From assembly GCA_016793265.1 (NCBI GenBank), contig JAEUHT010000219.1:1-50135 (forward strand): a stretch of DNA of 50,135 bases. Reading direction: 5' to 3'. Shown here one piece after another: positions 42,521 to 50,135 of this stretch. A model generated the notes under the pieces. That model saw only the letters and a program-made list of their open reading frames with translations, did not search any database and was not told where the DNA came from. A program made the position numbers and the translations under genes. Each line of letters opens with the position of its first letter. The stretch's first letter is position 1. This stretch comes from Planctomycetota bacterium (lineage in GTDB: Bacteria; Planctomycetota; UBA1135; UBA2386).

Positions 42521-43573
42521 TCACGAGGTCGAGGAGGAGTTCGGTCGGAAGCTGCGGCAGGCGGCGAGGCATCGTGTCACGCCGTCGTCGTCGACGTCGC
42601 GGTGCAGCACGAAGCGGACCCGGCGCGGCCCTGCCTTGGCGGCGAGCACGCCGGCCGTTCGCAGGTGCTGCAGCAGGGCATCGGGTGACGCCGTCGGTTC
42701 GAGGTCGAGCATGACGATGTTGGTCTCGGTGGCGCCGACGTCGACGCGCGCCCACGGCAAGGCGTGCAGCCCCGCGGCCAACACCTTGGCGCGCCGGTGG
42801 TCCTGGACCAACAGCGCGGGCCCGTCCTGTAGCGCCAGCAGCGCTGCGGCAGCGAGCACACCCGCCTGGCGCATGCCGCCGCCGAACGCCTTGCGCGCCC
42901 GGCGGGCCTCGGCGACGAAGGCGACGCTGCCGGCGAGCACCGAGCCGACCGGCGCACCGAGGCCCTTGCTGAGGCAGAGCGTCGTGCTGTCGACGTCGGC
43001 GACGAGCTCGCTGGCGGGCCGGCCGAGCGCCACCGCGGCGTTGAGCAGGCGGGCGCCGTCGACGTGCACCAGCAGGCCGTGCCCGTGTGCAGCAGCGGCC
43101 GCCGCCGCCATGCGCGCCGGCGTCGCCACCCGGCCGCCGGCCATGTTGTGTGTGTTCTCCAGCACCAGCAGCCGCGAGCGCGGGAAATGCGGATCGTCGG
43201 CGCGCACCGCGGCGTGCACCTGTTCGGGCGTCGGCGTGCCATCGGCGGCGACCAGCGGCCGCACCTGGGTGCCCGACAGCCGCGCGATGCCGCCACCTTC
43301 GTAGAAGTAGACGTGGCTGCGCTCTTCGCAGATGAGCTCGTCGCCGGCCCGGCAGTGTACGTGGATCGCGACCTGGTTGGCCATCGTGCCAGAGGGCAGG
43401 AACAGCGCCGCCGGCTTGCCGAGCAACGCCGCCGCCGTCGCTTCGAGCCTGACCACGGTCGGATCCTCGCCCCAGACGTCGTCGCCGACCTCGGCTGCAG
43501 CCATCGCTGCGCGCATCGCCGGCGTCGGCCGCGTCATCGTGTCGCTGCGGAAATCGGCGGGCGGAACGGCCAT
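42521..43573 (-). CDS. ltaE: Low-specificity L-threonine aldolase
   Basis: 350 residues of the PLP-dependent beta-eliminating lyase family. FRSDTMTRPTPAM opens the fold. ALFLPSGTMANQVAI binds the cofactor phosphate. HVDGARLLNAAVALG holds the PLP Asp, and CLSKGLGAPVGS carries the Schiff-base Lys203. It cleaves L-threonine (and allo-threonine) to glycine and acetaldehyde. It starts the minus-strand operon with manB, the SAM hydrolase and rocF, and diverges from the MFS transporter gene across about 60-100 bases. Its relation to the other operon members is not obvious beyond amino-acid metabolism. Confidence 0.95.
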   Translation of the reverse strand: MAVPPADFRSDTMTRPTPAMRAAMAAAEVGDDVWGEDPTVVRLEATAAALLGKPAALFLPSGTMANQVAIHVHCRAGDELICEERSHVYFYEGGGIARLSGTQVRPLVAADGTPTPEQVHAAVRADDPHFPRSRLLVLENTHNMAGGRVATPARMAAAAAAAHGHGLLVHVDGARLLNAAVALGRPASELVADVDSTTLCLSKGLGAPVGSVLAGSVAFVAEARRARKAFGGGMRQAGVLAAAALLALQDGPALLVQDHRRAKVLAAGLHALPWARVDVGATETNIVMLDLEPTASPDALLQHLRTAGVLAAKAGPRRVRFVLHRDVDDDGVTRCLAACRSFRPNSSSTS

Positions 43574-43665
43574 CTCGAGCGGCTGAGGATGCCCGGCGCG
43601 GGCGCGAATGCAAGCAGCGCCGCGGCGCCGGATTGCTGTTGCGCGCCGCAGCGGCGACGGCGACC

Positions 43666-44925
43666 GTGGCGGCGGTGCCCACGCTCGAACGCCAGCTCCG
43701 CCTGCTGCGAGGTTATGGCCTCCTGACCTACCCGTTCGCGTGCGTGCCGTTCCTGTTCCTGTGGTTCCAGAGCCACGGGCTCGACGCCGCCGGCTACGGC
43801 GAGGTGCTGAGCACCTACTACCTCGCCATGCTGCTGGCGGAGGTGCCGACCGGCATGCTCGCCGATCGCTTCGGGCAGAAGGGCATGCTCGTGCTCGGTC
43901 CCGGTGTGCTCGCCGCCGGGTTCGCGACGCTCTTGCTGTGGCCGACGCGGTCCGGTTTCCTGGTCGGCGAAGCCCTGTTGGGGTGTGGCCACGCCGTGTT
44001 GTCCGGGCCGCCGACGGTGATGCTCTACGAGTCGCTGCGCGCGCACGGTCAGGAAGCGCGCTACCTCACCGAGGAGGCGCGCGTCAACGCCCGGCGCATG
44101 CTCGGCACCGGCTGCAGCTTCGCGCTCGGCGGCCTGTTCGCCCACCTCGGCGACCCGCATCACGCCGCCTACGGCCTCACCATCGCCGTCACCTGCGGGC
44201 TCGAGCTGCTCGCCGCCGGCATCGCCCTGCGCACGATCGCCGCGCCGCGCGCCCCGTCGCTGCGCGCGCGGCACGTGCTGCGCCACGTCGGCGGCGAACT
44301 GCGCAAGCCCGCGGTGGCCTGGTTGTGCGCCTACTGGGTCGTGCTGTTCGCGCTGCTGCGGTTCCCGTTCCACAACTACCAGCCCTACCTGAGCGCCGCC
44401 GCCGCGCTCGAGCCGTGGTTCGGCGAACCGCTGCTGGTCGGCACCTTGTTCACGGTGCTCAACCTGTGCGCGGCGCCGCTGAGCTCGCTGTTGCCGCGCC
44501 TGGTAGCACGCCACGGCAGACTCTGGCTGTTCTGGCTGATGCCGCTCGTGCTCGCCGGTTCCTTGCTGCTGATGGCCGCCGAACGCCTGGCCGCGGCGGC
44601 CGGCCAAGGCAGCGTGCTGCTGGCCTGGTGCGGGGTGTGCATGTTCTTCGTGCAGCAGGTGCCGTTCGGCATGCACCAGTCGCTGCTCAACGAGTTCGTC
44701 AACCACCGCCTCGGGGCGACCGCGCGCACCACCGTGCTGTCGACGCTGTCGCTGCTGGCGCGGCTCGCCTACGCGGGCCTCAACCTGCTGTTGTTCCGCC
44801 TGCAGGCGCGCCACGGGCTGGGGCCGGCCCTGGGCCTCGCCGGCCTGGTCGGCGCCGTCGCCACCTGTCTGGTGATGTGGGGACGGCCGCGCGGCACGCT
44901 GCGCGGCAGCGGCCCGATCGGCTGA
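43666..44925 (+). CDS. MFS-type transporter
   Basis: About 419 residues; many hydrophobic segments. The conserved A-loop lies between helices 2 and 3 as GMLADRFGQKGMLVLGPGV. The second half repeats the layout (LVARHGRLWLFWLMPLVL), as in two-domain MFS proteins, and a loop sits around 205-225. Substrate unknown; the small, hydrophobic sequence fits drug or metabolite efflux. The start is uncertain: GTG 43666 and GTG 43675 are in frame; a TTG at 43633 gives a longer N-terminus rich in Ala. No clear ribosome site was found. Gene order (divergent from ltaE) gives no clue to substrate. Confidence 0.87.
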   Translation: MAAVPTLERQLRLLRGYGLLTYPFACVPFLFLWFQSHGLDAAGYGEVLSTYYLAMLLAEVPTGMLADRFGQKGMLVLGPGVLAAGFATLLLWPTRSGFLVGEALLGCGHAVLSGPPTVMLYESLRAHGQEARYLTEEARVNARRMLGTGCSFALGGLFAHLGDPHHAAYGLTIAVTCGLELLAAGIALRTIAAPRAPSLRARHVLRHVGGELRKPAVAWLCAYWVVLFALLRFPFHNYQPYLSAAAALEPWFGEPLLVGTLFTVLNLCAAPLSSLLPRLVARHGRLWLFWLMPLVLAGSLLLMAAERLAAAAGQGSVLLAWCGVCMFFVQQVPFGMHQSLLNEFVNHRLGATARTTVLSTLSLLARLAYAGLNLLLFRLQARHGLGPALGLAGLVGAVATCLVMWGRPRGTLRGSGPIG

Positions 44926-44966
44926 TCCGCCGCGGCCGTTCCACCCGGGGCCGCGCGCGCCGCCGC

Positions 44967-46532
44967 TCAGCGGCCGAGGTCGACGAAGTCGCCGCCGTTC
45001 TGCTCGGCCAGCTGCTGCAGGAACTCCTTCTGGAACTCGCCGATGGCGATGGCGTGGATGACGACGCGGTAGAGCTCGTTGTGGCGCCGCACTTCCTTCA
45101 GGATCTCGTTGGTGTCGATCAGCTTGCCCACCGACGGGCGGCCGTCGCTGAGGAAGTAGACCGTATCGAGCGGGCTCTTGATCGCGTTCTTGTCGAAGCC
45201 GGTCGCCGAGGCCTTGCTCGGCTTGTCGGGGTCGACGTTGAACACGTAGAGCAGCGCCTTCAGCGTATTGGTCTTGCCGGCGGCGAGGTTGGCGGCGCCG
45301 CCGAGACCGGCCGCGGCCAGCTGCTGCGACTCCGAGCCGCCCAGTGGCCGCAGGCTCTTGACCCACGACTTGGCGGCCTCGCGATTGACGACGTTGCCCG
45401 GCACCAGGCGCCGCTTCCACGGGTTGAGGTCGGTGGCGAAGGCGACGATGTCGAAGTTGGTGTCGGTGCCGAGCGAATCGAGTGTCTCGATCAGCATGGT
45501 CTGCACGATCGTGAAGCGCTTGCGGTCGCGGTAGCCCTGGAACTTCTCGACCTCGACGACGAGGTCCTCCATCGAGCCGGAGACGTCGATGATGAACAGC
45601 ACGTTGGTCGACGTCGTCTTGATGCCGGCGAACGTGCTGGTCTGCTCCTTCTTGCCGTAGAAGGCGTCGGAGCGCTTCCTGCTCTCGGCCTTCTTGGCGA
45701 GCTCCTCGTCGGTCGGGATGCGCCAGCCCTGGATCGCGGTGAGGTTCTTCCACTGCTCCTGCCAGCGATCTGGATCGACCCCGAGGTCCATGCCCGTGAT
45801 GCGGAACAGGGCGTCGGCGCACTCCAGGCGCAGGCGGCCCGATTCCTTCATCAGGTCGATCAGCGGCTGCACGGCCTCGGCCGGGCGCAGCGTGCCGACG
45901 GCGCCGACCGCCGCCGTGCGCACCTGCCACTCGCTGTCCTTCAGCTGCGGCACGATGGCCGCCGCATATTGCTTCAGCTTGAGCGCGTTGATGGCGTCGA
46001 TCGCGGCCATGCGTACTTGCGGCTCCTTGTCGCCGACCAGCACGCCGAGCACACCCTTGTCGCCGCCGACGCCGATCGAGTGCAGCGCGCGCGCCGTCTC
46101 GTACTTGACGTTGACCGAGGCCTTGGCGTCGCCGCCGACCAGTTCGATCATCGGCACCGCGGCCTTCAGCTTCGCCTTGCCGAGCACCTTGATCAGCAGC
46201 GCCTGCAGCTCGCTGTCCTTGAGCTTCGGCAGCTCGTCGATCCAGGTCTGGAAGGTCGCCGGGTCGTGGTAGGTCTCGAACACCGCGAGCGCCGCCTGCT
46301 GCAGCGCGTCCGACGGCATCTTCAGCACCTTCAGCAGCTCCTCGGCCGCTGGCGCACATTCGTTGCCCTTGAGGGTCATCACCGCCTCGACCTGCAGCGC
46401 CTCCTCGCGCGCCTTCTTCATGTAGGTCTTGAACTCCTTGACGGCATCGAGGCGCGCGTCGAGGTCCTGGCAAGGAGCCGCGGCGCAGAGCGCGAGCGCG
46501 GCGAACGTGAGCAACGACAGGATCCGGTGCAT
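44967..46532 (-). CDS. Secreted HEAT-repeat and VWA domain protein
   Basis: 521 residues with a Sec signal (ILSLLTFAALALCAAAP). Residues about 40-260 are HEAT-like helical pairs (DSEWQVRTAAVGAVGTLRPAE and similar). Residues about 305-510 form a von Willebrand A domain: VLFIIDVSGSMEDL holds the MIDAS motif DxSxS near 316, with VYFLSDGRPSVGKL (second Asp) and HAIAIGEF. The VWA domain probably binds a partner protein through a metal ion; the HEAT part probably binds another. It is 30 bases after the zinc-ribbon gene. Unknown role in the periplasm or at the cell surface. Confidence 0.85.
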   Translation of the reverse strand: MHRILSLLTFAALALCAAAPCQDLDARLDAVKEFKTYMKKAREEALQVEAVMTLKGNECAPAAEELLKVLKMPSDALQQAALAVFETYHDPATFQTWIDELPKLKDSELQALLIKVLGKAKLKAAVPMIELVGGDAKASVNVKYETARALHSIGVGGDKGVLGVLVGDKEPQVRMAAIDAINALKLKQYAAAIVPQLKDSEWQVRTAAVGAVGTLRPAEAVQPLIDLMKESGRLRLECADALFRITGMDLGVDPDRWQEQWKNLTAIQGWRIPTDEELAKKAESRKRSDAFYGKKEQTSTFAGIKTTSTNVLFIIDVSGSMEDLVVEVEKFQGYRDRKRFTIVQTMLIETLDSLGTDTNFDIVAFATDLNPWKRRLVPGNVVNREAAKSWVKSLRPLGGSESQQLAAAGLGGAANLAAGKTNTLKALLYVFNVDPDKPSKASATGFDKNAIKSPLDTVYFLSDGRPSVGKLIDTNEILKEVRRHNELYRVVIHAIAIGEFQKEFLQQLAEQNGGDFVDLGR

Positions 46533-46562
46533 CGAGGGGTCGGGTGCGGGACGGCGCTTAGC

Positions 46563-47099
46563 CTACCCGCTGCGGCCGGGCTCGACATGCCGCCACCACG
46601 ACAAGCGCTGGTCGCGCTCCACCTGCCGCCGCAGCACGTCGAGGTCGTGTTCGACGTCGAGCACCGTCTGTTCGCCGAGGTGCGGCCCGCCGAGGCGGGG
46701 CTTCAGCACGAAGCCGAGGTTGCTCTGGAACTCGACCTCGATGACCCAGTGGCAGCGTTGCCCGCGCGCACCGAGGCGCAGCGACTTGGCCAGGTTCTCC
46801 AATTGCACCAGCGCCCGGGCATCGGTGCCCACCATCTCGATGAACGGCAGCGTGCGGGTCCGCGCATCGGCGCCGCCGCTGCTGCGCACGCGCAGGCCCG
46901 GCAGGTAGTCCAGGGTGCGGGCCAGCGGCCCGCCGGGGGCGTCGCCGCCGCGGCGCCGCGACTCCTCGCCGTCGCTCAGCGTCTCGACGGCGCGGCGATC
47001 GCCGAAGCGCGCGCAGCAGAGCTGGCACTCATGCAGCGGCAGGCCGTCGACGAGCACGACCTTCATGTCACTGTTGCCGCACTCGAGGCAGGTCTTCAC
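46563..47099 (-). CDS. Small zinc-ribbon protein
   Basis: 178 residues. Two CxxC pairs lie at the N-terminus: Cys4/Cys7 (CLEC) and Cys25/Cys28 (CQLC), spaced as a treble-clef zinc ribbon. The rest has a Ser/Gly/Arg-rich linker, then a strand-helix domain with LPFIEMVGTDARALVQLENL and VIEVEFQSNLGFVLKPRLGG. No catalytic motif is seen. A nucleic-acid or protein-binding role is plausible but unproven. It is 33 bases after the 47133-49121 gene and 30 bases before the VWA gene, all on the minus strand; they may be one transcript. Confidence 0.7.
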   Translation of the reverse strand: MKTCLECGNSDMKVVLVDGLPLHECQLCCARFGDRRAVETLSDGEESRRRGGDAPGGPLARTLDYLPGLRVRSSGGADARTRTLPFIEMVGTDARALVQLENLAKSLRLGARGQRCHWVIEVEFQSNLGFVLKPRLGGPHLGEQTVLDVEHDLDVLRRQVERDQRLSWWRHVEPGRSG

Positions 47100-47132
47100 C
47101 GCGGCAAGATACCGTGGTCGCGCCGGCCGGCC

Positions 47133-49121
47133 TCACTGCTTCTGCGGCGGCGTCTCGGCCGCCGGCGCCGCCTGGCCGGTGCCGAGCTGGCGTTCGGCGA
47201 TCTGGCGCAGCCAGTCGTCCTCTTCGCGCGTCGTGTCGAGGCGCACGCCGGCATCGTTCTCGTCGCGCACGACCTCGCCGACGGCCGAGCGCGGCAGCAT
47301 GACGCGGTTGCTGCGGAACTCGAGCACGATGTGGTCGTCGGCGATGCGGGTCAGGATGCCGCCGACCAGCCGGTTGTTGTTGGTCAGCCGCACGAAGCCC
47401 GAGGTCGCCTTCTGCAGCTCGTCGTAGTCGCGCGAGCCGAGCGCCGTCAGCTTCTCGATCTGCGCCATCGGCAGGGTGATCTCGCCGTGCTCCATGCGCA
47501 GGGTCACCGACTCCTGGTCGGCACACTTGACGCTGCCGACGAAGTAGTTGCCGTTGTGCAACTGGGCGAAGGTGCGCGCGCCGGGCAGCACGCCATCGAC
47601 CGCCTGCGGGTGCGTCGGCTTGCCGAGCGCTCCGACGCGCAGGTCGTCGCCGAAGCGCACCAGCCGTTCGGCGTTGCGCGGCGCCGGCGCGGGTTCCACC
47701 TTGGCGACCGCGACCGGCCACGGCGATTCCCTGCCGGTCGGGGTGACCGTGGGCGCCGTGACGACCGTGGGTGACGGGGTCGGCGCGACCTCCGGAGCGA
47801 TCGTCGGCGTCGGCGCGACCTCGGGCGTGCCTGCCGTCGGCGGCTCGACCACGGCGACCGGGTCCGCCGGCTTCGGCTGCACCGGCTGCACCACGGGCGG
47901 GACCGGATCGGTCGGCGGTTGCCCGGTGCCCGCGGGCGGCGTCGTGCTCGGCGGTGGCGTGGTCGAGGTCGCCAGCAGACTGGCGGTCTCCTTCGGCACC
48001 GGCGGCACGCTGGCGACCACCGCGACCTTCGGCCGCGTGATCTGCACGGTGTCGAGGCGCTCGGGTTCGATGCGCAGGCCGAACCAGGCCGGCCGCGCGA
48101 TGACGAGCCCGACTGCGGCCGACAGCAGCAACAGGGCGGCGAGCGTCGACACCATGCGCAGCAAGCGGCCCCGCCGCGGCGGCGCCACCACCGCGACGGC
48201 GGCGGCAGCAGCAGCCTCGTCCTCGGCGTAGATGTCGTGGCCCTCGACCTGCTCCGGCGCCACCGCCGCCAACTGCGGCTGCAGCACCTGGGGCTCCGGC
48301 GCCGCGCCGACCTCGTCCACCTCGGCGAGTTCGTCGACGTTCGAGGTCGGCAGCGGCTCCCAGCCCTCTTCGTGGTCGTCGTCGCCGGTGCTCGCCGACA
48401 GCGCTGGCGCGAAGTCCTCGGCGGCGCCGGCGTGCCCGGCGACGGTCTCGGTCTCGCTCCAGGCCGGCTCTCCCTCCGCCGGCTCGTCCACCTCGACCAG
48501 GTGCGGTTCGAGCGGCTGCAGTTCCAGCTCCGGCGCGACTTCGTCGTCGGCGGCCGCGGCGGCCGGCTCCAGGTCCTTCTGCCACTCGCCATCGCCGTCG
48601 TCGAGTACGAACGGCCCCGACACCTCGAACTCCTCGGGCACCTGGTCGTTCGGTTCGAGCAGTTCGAGTTCGCTCTCGCTGTCGAGCCCGAACTCCTCCT
48701 CGTTGGTCAGCATGGCGCCGAGTTCGGCTTCGAACTCGGCCTTGGCGGCGCCGATGGCGCCGGTGGCACCAACTTCGGCCTCGTCCGCGAGCTCGGCCCC
48801 TGCCTCGGGCACACCGACCTCGTCGAGGTCGAGCCCGTCGCCGTCCCACTGGGACTTCGCGCCCTCGCTGAACTGCGTGCGCTCGGCGAACGTCTCCGAC
48901 GGATCCAGGCCTTTGGTATGGTCCTCGAACAGCACATCGTCCGGATCGCCCGCCGGCGTTGCCGCCCCGGCAGCCTTGGCAGCAGGTGTCTTGGCTGCGG
49001 CCTTCGCTTCTTCCGGCGTCGGGAACAACTCGTCCAGGTCCTCCGCGCGCATGTCCTCGATGACGAAGTCGTCCTCGTTCAGGGCATCAGGATCCTGTTC
49101 GTACTGATTCTCGCCGGTCAT
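47133..49121 (-). CDS. Bitopic acidic protein with Pro/Thr linker and duplicated C-terminal beta module
   Basis: 662 residues. The ATG at 49119-49121 follows GGAGAA at good spacing. Residues 1-310 are strongly acidic and low complexity (EDDFVIEDMRAEDLDELFP; EEEFGLDSESELELLEP). One membrane segment (LVSTLAALLLLS-like stretch ending VGLVIARP) lies near 315-335, preceded by PPRRGR, so the acidic part is cytoplasmic and the rest periplasmic. A Pro/Thr/Val linker of about 170 residues follows. The C-terminus holds two similar modules near 545-640 (FAQLHNGNYFVGSVK and FVRLTNNNRLVGGIL), each ending LP-x3-h. No known family. Confidence 0.78.
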   Translation of the reverse strand: MTGENQYEQDPDALNEDDFVIEDMRAEDLDELFPTPEEAKAAAKTPAAKAAGAATPAGDPDDVLFEDHTKGLDPSETFAERTQFSEGAKSQWDGDGLDLDEVGVPEAGAELADEAEVGATGAIGAAKAEFEAELGAMLTNEEEFGLDSESELELLEPNDQVPEEFEVSGPFVLDDGDGEWQKDLEPAAAAADDEVAPELELQPLEPHLVEVDEPAEGEPAWSETETVAGHAGAAEDFAPALSASTGDDDHEEGWEPLPTSNVDELAEVDEVGAAPEPQVLQPQLAAVAPEQVEGHDIYAEDEAAAAAAVAVVAPPRRGRLLRMVSTLAALLLLSAAVGLVIARPAWFGLRIEPERLDTVQITRPKVAVVASVPPVPKETASLLATSTTPPPSTTPPAGTGQPPTDPVPPVVQPVQPKPADPVAVVEPPTAGTPEVAPTPTIAPEVAPTPSPTVVTAPTVTPTGRESPWPVAVAKVEPAPAPRNAERLVRFGDDLRVGALGKPTHPQAVDGVLPGARTFAQLHNGNYFVGSVKCADQESVTLRMEHGEITLPMAQIEKLTALGSRDYDELQKATSGFVRLTNNNRLVGGILTRIADDHIVLEFRSNRVMLPRSAVGEVVRDENDAGVRLDTTREEDDWLRQIAERQLGTGQAAPAAETPPQKQ

Positions 49122-49305
49122 GGCTTCTCCGTTGCGATCGGGGGACAGCTCGCTATCGGCTACCGCGCGCCTGGACCTGATGACGCAATCGCACACGGTG
49201 CCGGGCACAGGCGGCGGTCCATGCTATCGGCAGCTTGGCCGCCGCTGCGGCCTCAGGAAGAGCCAGCTCCGCGCGGCGCCAGCCGGCCTCAGGCGCCGGC
49301 CCCAA

Positions 49306-50135
49306 TCAGGCGCCCGCCTCAGCCGCCAGTTCGCGGTTGAGGTCGGACGACGGCAGCAGGCGCCGCACGCCGCCGCGCAGCACGGTGAGGCCGAGCGCGT
49401 CGATGTACTCGAGCAGCGGGATCAGGTACTTGCGGCTGGTCTCGAGCTGGTCACGCAGCGCCGGAATGTCCAGCACTTCGCCGTGGGCCAGGCAGTTGTC
49501 GCGAATGGCCCGGGCGACCTTGCGCACGATCGCCGCGGCGTAGAAGTGGTCGCCGACCTTGTCGATGCGGCCTTCGTCCTGGGCGCGGTCGAGCAGCGAC
49601 AGCAGCGCGTCGCCGCGCAGGCCGACGGCGGCCTCGAGTTCGGCTAGCTCCGGCGGCCGGAACCCGCCTTGATCGCAGGTGCGCACGACGGCGTCGAAGT
49701 GGCGTTGCTGGTCGGGCGGCAGCGGGCGCAGCCGGTCGAGGAACAAGACCTGGCCCTGGCGGCCGTTCTGCGTGCGACCGGCTGCGTGCCAACGGTCGAA
49801 GACGAAGTCGATCAGCGGCAGCGGCAGCGTGCGGGTCGCCCGCACCGCGGCGCGCTTGATCGACGCCGCCGCCGGACGGTTCTTGAGCATGCGCTCGACC
49901 GAGGCCAACAGCTCCTGTTCCCCGGCGGCGACGAAACGGCCGGCGAAGGCGCGCATGGCGCGGGAGTGCAGCGACGCCTCGGGCATCGCGGCGAGGCACT
50001 CGAGCACGGTGGCCTCGGTGGTGCCGGCCGCGCGCGCGAGGTCGTCGACGGTGGCGCCGTCGGGCCCGGCCTGGTCGAGTTCGAGCTGCAGGCGTGCATC
50101 GGGGCGGTCGCCGGCGGCGACGATGCCGCTGAGTT
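49306..50135 (-). CDS. selB: Selenocysteine-specific elongation factor SelB, C-terminal part (5' end beyond window)
   Basis: About 275 residues are visible; the frame is open to the right edge, so the GTPase domain is outside. The visible part is the tandem winged-helix region that binds SECIS RNA: GATVDDLARAAGTTEATVLE, FRPPELAELEAAVGLRGDAL, HGEVLDIPALRDQLETSRKY and LIPLLEYIDALGLTVLRGGV. The SRKY-x3-LLEYxD motif is diagnostic of SelB. The protein ends in a short Ala/Glu tail. Its presence predicts SelA, SelD and tRNA-Sec elsewhere and one or more selenoproteins. It is separated from the 47133-49121 gene by a 184-base gap with no other recognised element. Confidence 0.9.
   Translation of the reverse strand, partial: LSGIVAAGDRPDARLQLELDQAGPDGATVDDLARAAGTTEATVLECLAAMPEASLHSRAMRAFAGRFVAAGEQELLASVERMLKNRPAAASIKRAAVRATRTLPLPLIDFVFDRWHAAGRTQNGRQGQVLFLDRLRPLPPDQQRHFDAVVRTCDQGGFRPPELAELEAAVGLRGDALLSLLDRAQDEGRIDKVGDHFYAAAIVRKVARAIRDNCLAHGEVLDIPALRDQLETSRKYLIPLLEYIDALGLTVLRGGVRRLLPSSDLNRELAAEAGA

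Noticed and set aside
43608-47774. 1388-codon + strand open frame
   Set aside because: Runs across the MFS, VWA, zinc-ribbon and acidic protein genes in a different frame; no recognisable domain, so a GC-driven shadow.
1-50135. CRISPR array, insertion sequence or prophage
   Set aside because: No regularly spaced repeats, transposase, integrase or phage structural motif found; the only repeats are the 20-bp and 100-bp-period ones listed.
1-50135. Selenoprotein genes with in-frame TGA
   Set aside because: Looked for genes whose family similarity continues past a TGA; none was seen in this window, although SelB is present.

Overview
The window is about 70% GC chromosomal DNA. It most likely comes from a high-GC member of the Planctomycetota. 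The evidence is a PSCyt-type DUF1549/DUF1553 protein with a CxxCH motif followed immediately by a DUF1501 protein (31822-35864), a small PFPSWSEV-type protein (15797-16114), and many lipoproteins and secreted proteins with HEAT-like repeats or C-terminal beta domains. Genes are densely packed. Several neighbours overlap by four bases as GTG start over TGA stop. I see no phage, transposase, integrase or CRISPR array.

Layout. 1-6 kb: an inositol-monophosphatase-family gene cut by the left edge, then a + strand run of two HEAT-type lipoproteins, a DUF366 protein, a flippase-like membrane protein and a PfkB sugar kinase. 6-11 kb: two divergent secreted proteins (one a putative glycoside hydrolase) and a stand-alone PaaZ-type aldehyde dehydrogenase. 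11-12 kb: a small membrane protein of 52 residues, a 20-bp tandem repeat and tRNA-Val(GAC). 11.8-15.8 kb: a DUF432-like protein coupled to a lipoprotein with a coiled-coil-like region and a second membrane segment, then alanine dehydrogenase coupled to UppP. 15.8-20 kb: a minus-strand purC-purE-mtnA-small protein operon and a lipoprotein. 20-21.1 kb: a DUF3187 outer-membrane-type protein and, between two convergent genes, a 28-bp XerC/XerD dif-like site (21048-21075). That site suggests the window spans the replication terminus.

21.1-27.3 kb: a two-gene unit of unknown function (TPR-like/DUF2325 protein and an acidic-linker protein), a P-loop ATPase, a purine-nucleoside-phosphorylase homologue that has lost most catalytic residues, and purN. 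27.4-31.8 kb: a minus-strand ribose-type ABC transporter operon (SDR oxidoreductase, binding lipoprotein, ATPase, permease). Diverging from it, 31.8-36.8 kb holds the DUF1549/DUF1553, DUF1501 and hydroxypyruvate-isomerase-like genes. The two arms together look like a carbohydrate uptake and catabolism locus. 36.9-39.3 kb: a secreted alpha/alpha-toroid protein and an outer-membrane barrel protein. 39.3-39.45 kb: a two-copy repeat of 100-bp period with a strong hairpin.

39.4-43.6 kb: a minus-strand operon of threonine aldolase, phosphomannomutase, SAM hydrolase (DUF62) and arginase; a divergent MFS transporter follows. 45-49 kb: a HEAT/VWA secreted protein, a zinc-ribbon protein, and a large bitopic protein whose C-terminus holds two tandem copies of a small beta module. 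The right edge carries the C-terminal winged-helix part of SelB, so the organism probably decodes selenocysteine. No stretch over 300 bases is left without a gene or named element.
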